Shown here: piece by piece, positions 44,552 through 56,100 of the stretch
Layout of the letters: each line of letters opens with the position of its first letter
How positions within the stretch are numbered: the stretch's first letter is position 1
DNA from: Alopecurus myosuroides
Taxonomy: Eukaryota; Streptophyta; Magnoliopsida; Poales; Poaceae
Length of the DNA stretch: 64,000 bases
Direction of reading: 5' to 3'
Assembly: GCA_028641055.1 (NCBI GenBank)
Contig: CM054062.1
Coordinates: forward strand, 178,642,726-178,706,725
Translations under genes and position numbers: made by a program
Notes under the pieces: generated by a model
The model's database searches: none
What the model saw: only the letters and a program-made list of their open reading frames with translations
What the model was told of the DNA's origin: nothing

Positions 44552-45426
44552 TGTCGGGGGGTTACCCCCGAGTAGGGTAAAGGCAAGTGCTAAAGGCAAG
44601 ATCAGAAGGGATGTTTGGCCGAGTAGCCGGCTACCTGGTACTCGCTACCCGGTCGACTGCTACCCGGTCTTACACCTAGACGGCCAGGAGGATGAATCAA
44701 GAGAGTTATGCTCCTCCGAATAGAAGAGCTGGTCCGAGTAGAAATGGCGGGAACCTACTCGGGCCAGAAGTCAAAGGAGCCGTTCTGACACCGAATCTCG
44801 CGTATCCCGGGTCCGTACTTGGCACTGTTCACAGCACTGTTCATCTGGGGACGGCGTGCCTGATAGCGACAGTGTGTCAGCAGGGCGTCGCAGGATAGGG
44901 GGGACCTACTCTGTGTTCGCCACAGTGATAACAGACTGGACACTTGGTTTTGCCCAACGACTTTCCGCACCGGGACAAATCTAAGAGCCAAAGCTGTCAG
45001 CGGGAACTCGGAAGAAGGACGGTGTGCACACAATGTCGACATCTGTTTGTATTTGGCTGTATCCAGCAGGGCACCGAGTATATAAGGCGCCCTGCCCCCT
45101 CCTGCGCGAGGGATGCTGACCTAGATCCTGGACTGGTTCATGTTCTTGACCTAGTTCATCTGGTAGAGAGAAGAGTGGCTACTCGGTAGCAAGAACCATT
45201 GTACTGTGGCTACTCGGTGAGACATCCAAATAAAAAGAGAAAGGCAGGAGTAGGGGTTTTACCTCCTCACGAGGGCCCTGAACCTGGGTAGATCGTGTTG
45301 TTTGCAGTGCTTTTTTCATCCTTCACGCGTCTACTCGTCGCGTGATCCCTCCCCGAGCGCCTCCAGCGTCCTTCGTCCCCACATCTTTAGCCATCCTATG
45401 GCATCTGCCGTGACACCACCACGACA
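44552..45426 (+). repeat. Tat-2 3' LTR
   Basis: 875 bases, TGTCGGGGGGTTACCCCCG to CCACCACGACA. It pairs with 19222-20095 (about 13 differences by eye). TATATAAG is at 45079-45086. Confidence 0.95.
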
Positions 45427-45431
45427 CCTAC
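45427..45431 (+). repeat. Target duplication of Tat-2, right copy
   Basis: CCTAC, identical to 19217-19221. The Tat-1 protease frame continues directly after it. Confidence 0.95.
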
Positions 45432-45644
45432 AACGCCATACTCGGCTACCCGACGCTGGCCAAGTTCATGGCTGTCACGCACCACGCCTACAACCTGGTC
45501 AAGATGCCCGGGATCAGCGGACCCCTCGATGTTCACGTGGACGTGAAGGACGCGGTGCGCTCCATGGAGGACACTTACAAGAAGGCGGCACCATCACACC
45601 CCATCTACGAGGGCAACCTCGGGGATGCTGTCAAGCCTCCATAG
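45432..45644 (+). pseudogene. Tat-1 protease, C-terminal part
   Basis: In frame with 18832-19221 across the Tat-2 insertion. It starts N-A-I-L-G-Y-P-T-L and ends at TAG 45642-45644. The I-L-G-Y-P block corresponds to I/L-L-G-R-P in the other elements. Confidence 0.85.
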
Positions 45645-45748
45645 AAGAAACAACTGTTCTCTCATGAGAGGGTGGCAACAAAGAAGGTCTCCATGAACCC
45701 CGATGGCATAGGGCCGTCCTCACCATCGGGACCGGGTTGCCTCCAAAA

Positions 45749-45751
45749 TAG
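45749..45751 (+). other. In-frame UAG before RT (Tat-1)
   Basis: Context AAA TAG GAA AGC GCG, aligned with Tat-2 23530 and Tat-3 56267. The UAG is in the frame of the RT that follows. Upstream, an indel has put the protease in another phase. Confidence 0.75.
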
Positions 45752-47520
45752 GAAAGCGCGCTCATCACCTTCCTTCGGGCAAACATGGACATGTTCGCAC
45801 GAACAGCGTCCGATATGCCCGGTGTACCAAGGGAGGTGATCGAGCACCATCTGGCAGTGTGCCCGGGCGCACGCCCGGTCATGCAAAAGGCCCGTCGCCA
45901 GGGTCCGGGGAAGCAAGAATTCATTGTCAAGGAGGTGCAGAAGCTCCTGGACGCCAAGATTATCCGTGAAGTCATCCATGCCGAGTGGATCTCCGACCCC
46001 GTCTGCGTCTCCAAGCACACGGGTGGAGGACGTCTCTGCGTGGACTTCACCGACCTCAACAAGGCATGCCCGAAGGATCCATATCTTCTCATGAGGATCG
46101 ATCAAATAGTGGACTCCACTTCTGGGTGCGACCTCCTCTGTTTCCTGGACGCCTTCTTAGGCTATCATAAGATCAAAAATGGCCAAAGAAGATGAAGAGA
46201 AGACCGCCTTCATGATGCCTTGCAGGGTGTTCTGCTACGTCTGCATGCCCTTCGGTCTGAAGAATGCAGGAGCCACCTTTGAGAGGCTCATGCGCATCGC
46301 CTTGGGGACGCAGATAGGGAAGAATGCGGAGGCCTACGTTGATGACATCGTTGTCAAGACTCGCGAAGAGCGCACGCTCGTCGCTGACCTTGCGGAGACA
46401 TTTCAGAACCTCCGCAGGGTCAACATCATGCTCAACCCCAACAAATGCGTATTCGGGGTTGCGGCAGGGAAGCTGCTGGGTTTCCTGGTGTCCCATCGGG
46501 GCATCGAGGCGAACCCTAACAAAATTCGGGCCATTGAAGAGATGCAACCTCCACGATGACTGAAGGATATGCAACACCTTGCGGGATGCGTGGCGGCGCT
46601 GGGGCGCTTCATTTCCAGGTTTCGACGACAAGGCTTTGCCATTCTTTAAGCTCCTGAAGCATTCGGGTCCATTCAAATAGACTGCCGAGGCAGCTGCTGC
46701 ATTTGAGGAGCTCAAAAGTTATCTGGCAAGCTCTCCTATACTCGTCACGCCACGACCGCGGGAGCCGCTGCGCCTATACCTTGCGGCCACTCCTCAGACA
46801 ATCCGCGATGCACTCGTAGCTGAAAGGTCGGCTGACAAGAAAAGAGCAGCCCTTCCCTACCTGGAGCCCACGCCCGCTTCTCCCCGGGAGGACCCCGTTG
46901 CAGGAGAAGAGCTCCACAATGAGAATACCCTCATGCAGCCTCAAGAGAGCCCTAATGCGTCAAGACAACACACTGTCGGGGCCTCTAAAGACGCTCTCAT
47001 TGAACACCATGTCTACTTTGTTAGCACCGTTCTTCGAGATGCCCGCGAGAGGTACTCTGTGCAGCAGAAGGTCCTGTACGCGCTCCTTGTAGCTTCAAGG
47101 AAGCTTCGCCACTACTTCGAGGGGCACCCCATCATTGTGGTGGAAGCCTTCCCCCTCGAGCAGATCCTTCGAAATTCCAACGCCACGGGGCGTGTCACGG
47201 AGTGGTCTGTCAAGCTTCAACACTTTGAGCTCCAGTTCCTCATGACCAAGACCATCAAGGGAGGAATTCTGGCAGAATTCAATGTAGAATGGACAAATCC
47301 ACCGCCGGAAGAAGAGCCCAAAGAGGAGACATCCATCCCCCGCAAGCTGGCTCCCGGAGAATGGACCATGCATTTCGACGACGCTTTCTCCTGCAAGGGC
47401 TCAAGGGTTGGCGTCGTGCTCACGTCGCCCACGGGCGACAAGCTCTACTATGCCGTCCAGCTCCAATTTGGCCACAACGCCAAAGTCTCCAACAACATCG
47501 CCGAGTACGAGGGGCTCCTA
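45752..47520 (+). pseudogene. Tat-1 pol fragment: RT, RNase H, start of second RNase H
   Basis: RT has the D-F-T-D-L-N-K-A-C-P-K-D block and catalytic Y-V-D-D (around 46336-46347). Breaks: an extra base in an A run near 46172-46176, TGA at 46557-46559, a shift near 46620, and TAG at 46678-46680. From 46933 a frame covers the Ty3-type RNase H (YALLVASRKLRHYFEGHP) and the start of the archaeal-type RNase H (EWTMHFDDAF, NIAEYEG). It then ends in a stop at 47527-47529, beyond the element junction. This is clearly dead and more decayed than Tat-2, as expected for the older, host element. Confidence 0.88.
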
Positions 47521-48167
47521 GTGTTATAAAAAAAGATTCATAAATCCAAGTACAAGGTAATGATTGAGTGCAACATGGATTGGCCCCCATGGTGACTACT
47601 GACATTATTTACTTTTGCTACGAGGAATGTTAAATCTGAGTGACATACCTATTAGAGAGATGACGATGTTAAGCCTAAACCATAGAATGGTAGAATACAA
47701 TAATGACCCTATGTTAGTGTTGCTGAAACGTATTATTTTCGTTGAGGATCAAGACAACCTTGGAGCTATCAAGCAATGGAAGATTTTTCCTACATGAGAG
47801 TTTCGTTAGAAATAGCACGGTGTTTGCCTTCAAGGATGACAACAACAAGATCGAAGATTGCCAAGGACATCAAAAGACCAAGTGGAGAGTGACCGAAAGA
47901 CTTTTGATTGACCCAAAGAGTGACCCCTCAGTGCCAAAGGTAGTTCAACATACCTATGTTGGTCTATAACTCTACCATGAAGGAAATCTCTACTCCAGCC
48001 AATCTCAAATCAATCTACACTCCAATCTGATGAAAATAGACTACCCACAAAAGTTTCTTTCAAGGGTGGTAGCCCACCCAGTTGTTCTGGAACCAACTCC
48101 CCCAGACCTTTCTTTCTTTATAACCTTCCCAAATCTCGGGAAGAGATTTCTTTTAAGGGTGGTAGTC
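47521..48167 (+). other. Chr-1 internal remnant with two polypurine-like tracts
   Basis: Noncoding or decayed. AAGGGTGGTAG before the LTR (48155-48165) is the presumed polypurine tract. A near copy, TTTCTTTCAAGGGTGGTAG, lies at 48054-48072, so the tract and its context seem duplicated about 95 bases apart. Confidence 0.6.
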
Positions 48168-51100
48168 TGTAACATCCCTGATTTTTGGAAACTCAAAAAT
48201 CACAAAAATTTGAAACTTTTGTTTTCATGTCAATACAAGTCACCAAAAACAAAATAAAACTCAAATGAAATATTATGACCTATACCAAGTTTATGGGAAT
48301 TGGAAACCAGTTATACCTTTGTTCCTTAAACCCTAAAACCTTATTCCAAAAAATAAGTTTCTTTATAAAGGGAATATCTTTTTATTAACAAACATTTACC
48401 TAAAATGTTTGAAAACCCAATATTACCTTGAAAACTATCTTATGGCAACAATACTCAAATATGTATAACCCTTAACAAAGTTCTAAGCCTAAAAAACATT
48501 TGATAAGAATAAAATACTTAATAATAACTTTTAATTGTTATTTCAAATTTTAAACATAAAGGTGTGAAAAATAAAGTGCATTGCTTGAAAATAACATAAA
48601 GGAGGGTTTTGAAAACAATATTATGACTTGTGGTTTTATTCTAAATTTTATTGATCAACAATATTGATTATTTGATATGAACTAATTAAATAGCATTAAG
48701 TTACTATTAGTAAATCCTTCCTATCCTAAAATTATAAAATGTGAAAATGGTTTAAAATGGCTTTCCAAAAATAATATATGACATGTAAAATGTCTCTGAA
48801 ATTTTATTTAGACAACAACATCAATTTATTGTTTTCTAAATTTTAAAATGGCCTTAAAGTATTATTAGTGTTTTATTTATTTTTCAAAATATAAAATTGT
48901 GAAAACAAGAAGAAATGACTTTCAAAATATGTTTTCAACATTTAGAATGTCACTAAAATTTTAGTTGACCCATAACTATGTTTTATAAATTTTTAAATTA
49001 AAAATCACATTAAGTGACTATTAAGGAATGTATTCAAAAAATCCAATTTCAAAAAACAATAAAATATGTTGAAAAGTTTATAAAAATGATATTGTTTGAA
49101 AGGGTTTGAAAATTTAAGATTTTAGAAATTTATTTGACTTTAATTGGATAAATGAAACAGAAGTTATTAAAGATTTAAATAAACAGATATTTTAAAAAAA
49201 TTGATGACGTCATCGTCTTCTTCCTCCAAAAAGGAAACAGCGAGAGTTTCAGACGAATTCAATCCCGTCGATTTCGCGCATTTAATCTCATTAATCTCTC
49301 CTCTCTCTGGCCCTTTAAATAGCCCCCGAGACCCTCTCCATTTCCCATCCAATTTCCCTCTTAGTATCGCCGTGAGGCCGCGCCAATTCCTCACCGGAAT
49401 TCTTCTCTGCCGCCGCCCCGTTTCTTCATTTCCGGTGACACGGAAGGTCTGCACCGCCCCTACCCGGCCTCTCTCTTCTCCCCGTAGCCGAGCGCACCTC
49501 CATGAACCCTCTGTTACTTGTTTTGCGCAGCGAATCGGCCACGTCGTGCACTCCCGTGCTCACCGGAGTCGCTCCGCCTCGGGACATCACCGCGCCACCA
49601 CTCGTGGCCGCCACCGTGCACGCTGTGGACACCATCGGCTTCACCGCGTCGAGGCGAAGCTCATCATGGTCTCCATCGAGCGCGAAGGTCACCGGATCGC
49701 CGTCTCCGTCGACTCCCTGCGCCTCCGGCCACCGCGGGGCCATTTACGGCAACCAACTCCGGCGGAGGTAACCTCAACCTCCCCTCACCGTTGGATCTAT
49801 TTTCAACGCGCAAGATTAGATCCACCCCGAAGGGGTACGCCACCGTTGGATCTGGATCTAACGCCCCAGATCCAACCACTTACCCACGTCACCCGCCCAG
49901 TCAGCTCGCCACGTAGACGCCCAGTCAGCACGCCTGGCCAACCATGGGAAGCCACGTGGCCCAGCCTTTAATTCAAATTTATCTCCCGGTAGAATTTTTG
50001 GCAGATTTGCAGAACAGCCCCTACAACTTCAATCCATCATATCTTTTGATCCATGAAGCCAAATTGAGCAAACTTGGACTTTTTGAAATCAGCACAATAT
50101 GTACAATCTTTTAGCACTGTTAAATTTCAAATTTGACAAACTTAAATTGTTCAAATTCAAATATGCTTGTTTGATGAATTTTGGCATAATTCAAATTCTG
50201 TAAATCCAATTTTTGCAAACTAAATTGTTTTGGGTTCCTTAGAATGTGTACTAACAGATCCATAAGCACAAAATATTATTTGAACAAGTTTAGAATGGAT
50301 TTAGAATTATATGGCCATTTGAGCAATTTTTGGACTTAGTTTAAATTCTATAAATAATTTTAATATGTTTTCTTAAGCAATGATGCTCCATATGGAAACC
50401 TTAATCCATATAACCAGTGCCATAGAATTTTGGACACATATGAGCCATACCCATGTATTTTAGGCCAAGTTATGACACACATGTTTCACACCATATTAAA
50501 AATGATTTAGGAAATATTTTTGCTTAAGTGGTTCTATGTGTGTATGGCTATTTGAAACCAAGGCTAAGTCCTTAGTGAAGTTTAAACTTATAATTATCCA
50601 ACAAATGAACATAAAAACACTAGTACAAATGTTTCCATCAACTTCTTGTCTCCCCATGCTTGCTTCAATATTTCACCAAGTTGGAATTTGTGAGAACCAT
50701 GAAGTGCAATGGAGGACTTAACCATCTAGAGATTTTTCAACATGAAGATATTAGACCAATGAAGGACTTAGCAGATAAAACAAACTTCAGAAACATCTCC
50801 AAGAAGTGGAAGCACTTAGAAGAAAACCAGAGAAACTTCCAGGAGACTAACCCCCTTTCTCTCTAAGTCTTTTCCCTTCCCTTTTCTATTATTCTCCTTT
50901 CAACTTGATGGCAACATGAAGAGAAACAAGGAAGATCATTGAAGGAATGAATTAGGCTCCACAACAATCTTAAGCATACTCCATCAAGTGCAAGAACATA
51001 AAGAAATAAAGAAGAAGACTCACCTCTCCCATTCTATCCTCTTGTCTCATTTCTCGTCTATTTTTACTTAGTGATATTTTCACATTTGTTAAATAAAACA

Positions 51101-51903
51101 CTTAGTTGTGACCACACCACTTGGGAAACAACTAGTGAGAAAACAATGAATACTATCAAGACCAAGAGAAGCACCACACCAAGGAAGGAAACAACTTAGA
51201 TGGCATAATGATGATCTTCAAGAAGGCAATCACATGAGGACTAGAAGCAATCCATACAAGTTGAAGAATAACAAGTTATTTTTGTCCAACCATTGACCCA
51301 AATGGAAAATCCCAAAGGTTTTAACTTGTTATATCCATTGTTATGAAGTTAGTTGAACCCAGACCTACACTAAACCAAAATGGAAAGACTAACTTAGAGT
51401 ACTCAAATGTTTTTATGAAAGCAACTAAGTGTTACACTTTGTTATGTGTTACTTTAGTTTAGATAGTTAGATCACCTTGGTGAACTCTTGGAACTTCCTC
51501 GACAAGTATGGTTATAATAAAGATAGTTTTCTACAAACTCAAACCTAGACCTTGTCCTAGCCGACTAAGTTAAACTCCTTTCGCTATGTTATTTTGTGTG
51601 TTCTTTTCACTTGTTTGTTTTCTTGCTAGCATGTTTGTTTATTTTGTTATTATGTTTTCAATTAATAGATTGTACAGAGAGTAACGATCTTTTGTGAAGA
51701 GTGTGTGAATTCTTCACCAACTTCAACAAGGCAAGTAACACATCATTCAACTACCCATTATTTTCTATATGCATTAGTTGATTTTGAGTAGTGTGCATGA
51801 TAGGAATTTTTTTACTAAGTTATATAATGCTATGCTATATATCCCAGTAGTGTGTAGCCATCCTTAGACCTTGTTATTTTGAAGCCTTGGTAATTAGTTT
51901 ATG
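48168..51903 (+). repeat. Chr-1 3' LTR, incomplete
   Basis: At least 3.7 kb. It starts TGTAACATCCCTG. 48170-49200 is very AT-rich, then TGACGTCA (49204-49211), a GC-rich leader-like block to about 49970, and AT-rich sequence again. Plus-strand frames in the GC-rich block (49201-49971) are not recognised as genes. The five bases before Tat-3 are TTATG. Confidence 0.7.
49314..49322 (+). promoter_or_regulatory. TATA-like element of Chr-1
   Basis: TTTAAATAG between a pyrimidine-rich stretch and CCCCCGAGACC. The LARD-1 LTR has the same TTTAAATAG at the start of its GC-rich block. Confidence 0.55.
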
Positions 51904-52777
51904 TGTCGGGGGGTTACCCCCGAGTAGGGGTAAGGCAAGTTCTAAAAGCAAGGTCAGAAGAAGTGTTTTGGCAGAGTAGCTGGCTACCCGGTGCTTGCTA
52001 CCCGGTCGACTGCTACCCAGCCATACACTCCGATGACCAGAAGGAAGAATCAAGGAAGTTGTCCGGGTAGAGGGAATGGATTCCTACTCGGACCAGAAGT
52101 CAATGGAGCCGTTCTGACACAGGATCCCGCGTATCCTGTGTCCGTACGGCATGCGGTTCAACTTACAGAGTACGTGATTATCCGCATCACGGCGTGGCTA
52201 CAGTGTGGTAGGCGCCTATCTAGTCCTGTCACTGACAGAGGGGACAGGACGGGGCTAGGGGCCTACCCTATCTCACTGACAAGGGTGGACAGGTCCCATC
52301 TCCGAACGACGCAATGACTTACGGGGCGAGTGTCAGCAGGAACCCGGAGGCGTGCGCGGTTCTGCAGGGCTCCTGTCACATCTCGCTGTACCTTATAGTT
52401 GTTTTCTATTCGGCTGGGCACCAGTATATAAGGTGCCCTGCCTCCTCCTGTGAGAGGGTCGCTGCATACGTGAGGAACCAATCGACACTCTGGATTGCTT
52501 CACTACTCACAGAAAGAACTAGAGAGAAGAGTGGCTACTCGGCTGAAGGCCTGATTGCACTGTGGCTACTCGGTAACACACATATAAAGAGAGAGGCAGG
52601 AGTAGGGGTGTTACCTCCACACGAGGGCCCTGAACCTGGGTAAGATCTTGGTGTTTGTATTGTTTGTGATTCATCCCACGTGGCTACTCGCCGTGTGATC
52701 CCTCCCCGAGCACCTCCAGCGTCCATCGGCCCCAACTTTAGCCATCCCATGGCATCTGCCGTGATACCACCACGACA
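51904..52777 (+). repeat. Tat-3 5' LTR
   Basis: 874 bases from TGTCGGGGGGTTACCCCCG to CCACCACGACA. It has the same terminal inverted repeat and end sequence as Tat-2. TATATAAG is at 52425-52432, and an ATG 29 bases before the end opens the gag frame. Confidence 0.93.
52425..52432 (+). promoter_or_regulatory. TATA box of the Tat-3 LTR
   Basis: TATATAAG followed by GTGCCCTGCC, matching the Tat-2 promoter position. Confidence 0.75.
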
Positions 52778-53102
52778 GTTGGCGCCCACCGTGGGGCAGA
52801 CAGTGGCGCTGGCTGGAGTCCATGTTCGGACGGGACCCGTTTCTGCTACTGGGGAGCACGTAGTCTGTGGCCTTGTCCACAGATTCGGCTCTTTCGACTT
52901 CGTCACCGACAACGCCGGAGATTTCGGCGGGAGGCCCCTGCCGGCAGGCGGCTCGGTGCACTCTTTCGGCTCGCACCTCGTCTACATCGCCACCGCCATC
53001 GTCCGCGAGTTCCCGGAGGAGGTGCTGGTCGCGGAGGATCCTCCTGCTGTGATCGCTGCCCGCGGAAGGCCGATTGGCTGTACTGCGACAGCGTGGAGGT
53101 GA
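52749..53102 (+). pseudogene. Tat-3 gag N-terminus, cut off by a one-base deletion
   Basis: Opens at the ATG in the LTR and continues through the primer-binding site (residues Q-L-A-P-T-V-G-Q). It carries the conserved block FDFVTDNAGDFGG. Against Tat-2 one base is missing between about 53065 and 53090, so this frame ends at 53102 while the true continuation is in the next frame. Confidence 0.82.
52780..52797 (+). promoter_or_regulatory. Tat-3 primer-binding site
   Basis: TGGCGCCCACCGTGGGGC, identical to Tat-2 and also in frame with gag. Confidence 0.85.
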
Positions 53103-56100
53103 TGGTGGCCGGCCTGGCTGCCGATGCTGGAAAGAGCGCGGCTGCTGCCACGGGCGTCATCGAGGATCTCGCTGGCTCGAGTGCTGGCGGGAAGACCCAC
53201 AAGCCCTACGAGAAGGACTGCAACATCCCCCTCTCCACTACACCGACAATACCGGCATCCGCCGTGCGAATGGGCATGCCGCCTCCCACCGAGCTTGAGC
53301 TCTTGACCATGAGGGCGCAGCTCGACCGACAGCCTCAAGAGTTGCTCTCCGAGCAGCTGGAGCTAGAAAAGGTTAGGCTCGAGCATAGCCTAGATCAGAA
53401 CGAGTACAAAAAGGCCCACTGCTTTACTCCTGTTGCTAGGAAGTCTAGCAAGGCAGGCGCTACGCGTCGCAACCTAGGCGCCGAGATGGCGACAGTTGTA
53501 GAGGCTCCTAGCCAATCTGCCACCATAAACACCTCCACCAGGCCTAGATACAGCACCCCCGCCAAAACCCTCAGAGCTGCAGAGGCTGTAGCCGCAGAGT
53601 TGCCAAACCTAGCTAGCGACGCGCGCGCTAGGCAGCAGGAAAGGCTTAATGAGCTGGTGCTAGAGGCTGCTAGGCAGAATGAAGAGTTCCGGAAAGCCAA
53701 TCCGGGTGCTGGTGCTTCTCAGGTGGTGCATTCGCATGCGGTCAGATCTAACGATCAGGCCTCATCCCCGCATCCCATTCGCGAGAGGGACCAGAGTGAA
53801 CGCTCTGGGAAGGGTAGAGAAATGCAGGTGTACGACCCGGTTCTCGCCGCGAAACAGCGCGCTGTGCCGCGAGAATCCGGTCAGAAACACACTACTGCAG
53901 GAGCAGACTATCAAGCCCATAAAGCTCAGAGTAGGGCACAAAGCGGAGACAACGCGGGGCCTTCTCGGCGTCCTGCTGCTCAGCCTACTCGGCAGAGGAC
54001 GCAGCAGCCTGCTGCCGCACAGCCGCGTGCGGCTGCGCTAGCAGCCAACCCTGTGGTGCAACCCGCAGTCGTGCAGGAGAACAGATATGATAATGGCTAC
54101 TCGGCGATGGGGCTAGCCGGTTATGCTGACCCCAGGAATGTTGCTGATCGCCTTGGCGAGCGCATGTTGGAGCCCAGTGATGCCAGGTTCAAGCTGGACA
54201 GGATCAATCTGTCCGCGCAACTCGAGAGCAAGGGGCCGCCTGGTCCAGAATGCTTTGGTGCTCGTATCATGAACGAGCCTTCCGTGAACCACTTCCAGCT
54301 GGCCAGAGGGACCAAGTGCTACAATGGCAGCACCAAGCCAGAAGACTGGTTGAGTGACTATGTCACAGCCGTGCACATTGCAGGCGGGAACTGGAGATGG
54401 GCTGTGCGGTATGTTCCGCAAATGCTTGAGGGTCCAGCTCGGACGTGGCTCAACAACCTGCCGAGGGACAGCATCAATTGCTGGCTGGACTTCTCGAATG
54501 CCTTCATCAGCAACTTCACCAGCACATACAAGAGGCCGAATAGGCCGCAGCAGTTGTCCGCTTGCAAGCAGCGGGAAGACGAGACCGACCGCGAGTATCT
54601 TACTCGGTGGAGCACCTTGAGGAACACCTGTAAAGGTGTGAATGAGGCCCAGGCCATCACTTGGTTTGCGCAGGGCTGCAGGCATGGCAGTATGTTGTGG
54701 CAGAAGCTGCAGCGCGAGATGCCGAGTACACTCGCGGAGACCATCAAGATCGCGGACATGTATGCACTCGGCGATCCAACTCAGCCTCTGATGGACTCCC
54801 CCGAGCCAAGAAGGAACTACAACAACAACAACAGCAGCAAGCGCAATGATTTCCGCAACAAGCGCAGGGGCGACCGGATTGATACTCGGTATGATCCCGA
54901 GGAAGTGAATGCTGTGACCACGGCTGCTGGGAGTAGCCAGAGGCAAAAAACTGCGGGAGCCCAATACGGGCAGAACCAGAATCAGGGCCAAGGCATCAAG
55001 AAACCATACAGTGCTCCCCAGCAGGGTAGCGGCAACTCGGGTCCTGCCCCAAACTTCATCTTCACGGAGATGAAGGATGGTCCGTGCAGCTTCCACACTC
55101 GGCATCCGGCCAGGCCTGCCAACCACACTACTCGGCAATGCAGTTGGTGGGAACAGATCAAGAACGAGGGCTTGCCTCCTCCTCCTCCTCTGCCAGCTGC
55201 GAATGCCAATGTGCAGCCAGCTCGGGCACCCGCTCCTCGGCCTGCGGCTTTCCCGAGAAGAGAGAATGTCAACCAGGTGGCTTTAGGAGCCAACCGCTAC
55301 TTCAACAACGACCGCTACCGCAACAACAACTACTACTACTACTACATCCGCAACAACAGAGGCAACAACAACAACAACAACAACCAAGGTAACAACAACA
55401 ATGGCAACAATGGTGGTGGAGACCGCAACCAGTACCAGGAGCACCACGAAAGCTACATGATCTTCGTCACCGAGCCAGTCGACAAGCAGTCGCAGCACCG
55501 GCGTGCGATGGAGGTAAACGCCGTCATCCCAGCAGTGCCTAACTATCTGCGCTGGTGCGACCAGGAGGTGACTTGGTCCAAGGCTGATCACCTCAAGGTG
55601 ATTCCCAACCCGGGTAGCTACGCTTTGGTGCTGGATCCCACTTTTCTGGGAGCCGAGAAGAAAGTCCGTTTCAGCAAGGTGCTGATCGACAACGGCAGCA
55701 GCATCAACATCTTGTATCTGGATACACTGAAGAAGCTCGGCCTTGGCAAGAACATGCTGCTGCCCAGCCAGACCACATTCCATGGAATTGTGCCGGGGGT
55801 ATCTTGTGCTCCAATCGGCCGCATCTGGCTGGATGTCCTATTCGGCACCAGGGAAAACTTCTGCACCGGGTACGTCCGGTTCGAGGTGGTTGATCTTCAG
55901 AGCCCCTACCATGCTCTTCTCGGTAGGCCTGCACTCACCAAGTTCATGGCTTCTACCCATGCTGCCTATATGAAGATGAAGATCCCTGGTCCTAATGGAG
56001 TGATCACCATCTCGGGTGACTACAAGAGGTCTTTGGAGTGTGCCTCTGCTGGTTCCCAGCTAGCGGAGTCCATGGTCATTGCTGCCGAAAAGAAGAAGAT

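Larger units (their letters stand above)
19222..45426 (+). mobile_element. Tat-2: complete Tat-lineage Ty3/gypsy element with LARD-1 nested inside
   Basis: LTRs at 19222-20095 and 44552-45426 flank the element. The 5-base duplication CCTAC is present on both sides (19217-19221 and 45427-45431). Without LARD-1 the element is about 15.2 kb. Plus strand: gag, protease, in-frame UAG, RT, two RNase H domains, integrase. Minus strand: a spliced gene occupying the 3' half of the internal region. The dual RNase H, the lack of a chromodomain and the antisense gene place it in the Tat lineage (RIRE2/Cinful/Retand style). By eye about 13 differences separate the two LTRs (about 1.5%), so insertion is recent, yet it is older than LARD-1. 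Confidence 0.95.
45432..47520 (+). mobile_element. Tat-1, right part: protease end, RT, RNase H; truncated
   Basis: Continues Tat-1 from the protease through RT, the Ty3-type RNase H and the first third of the archaeal-type RNase H. Homology ends at about 47520 inside the N-I-A-E-Y-E-G-L-L block. The second RNase H, integrase and 3' LTR are missing. Unrelated sequence (Chr-1 internal end) follows, so a deletion probably fused the two. Confidence 0.85.
47521..51903 (+). mobile_element. Chr-1: 3' end of a chromovirus-like element, with Tat-3 in its LTR
   Basis: About 650 bases of internal sequence without a recognisable gene end in a polypurine tract. An LTR starting TGTAACATCCC follows and is still incomplete at 51903, where Tat-3 is inserted. 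The polypurine-tract context (CTCGGGAAGAGATTTCTTTTAAGGGTGG) is of the Tekay/Del type. No 5' LTR or pol is in the window. Confidence 0.7.

Noticed and set aside
49201..49971. 256-residue plus-strand frame in the Chr-1 LTR
   Set aside because: Ser/Arg/Pro-rich translation of a GC-rich LTR leader, with several overlapping frames open and no domain.
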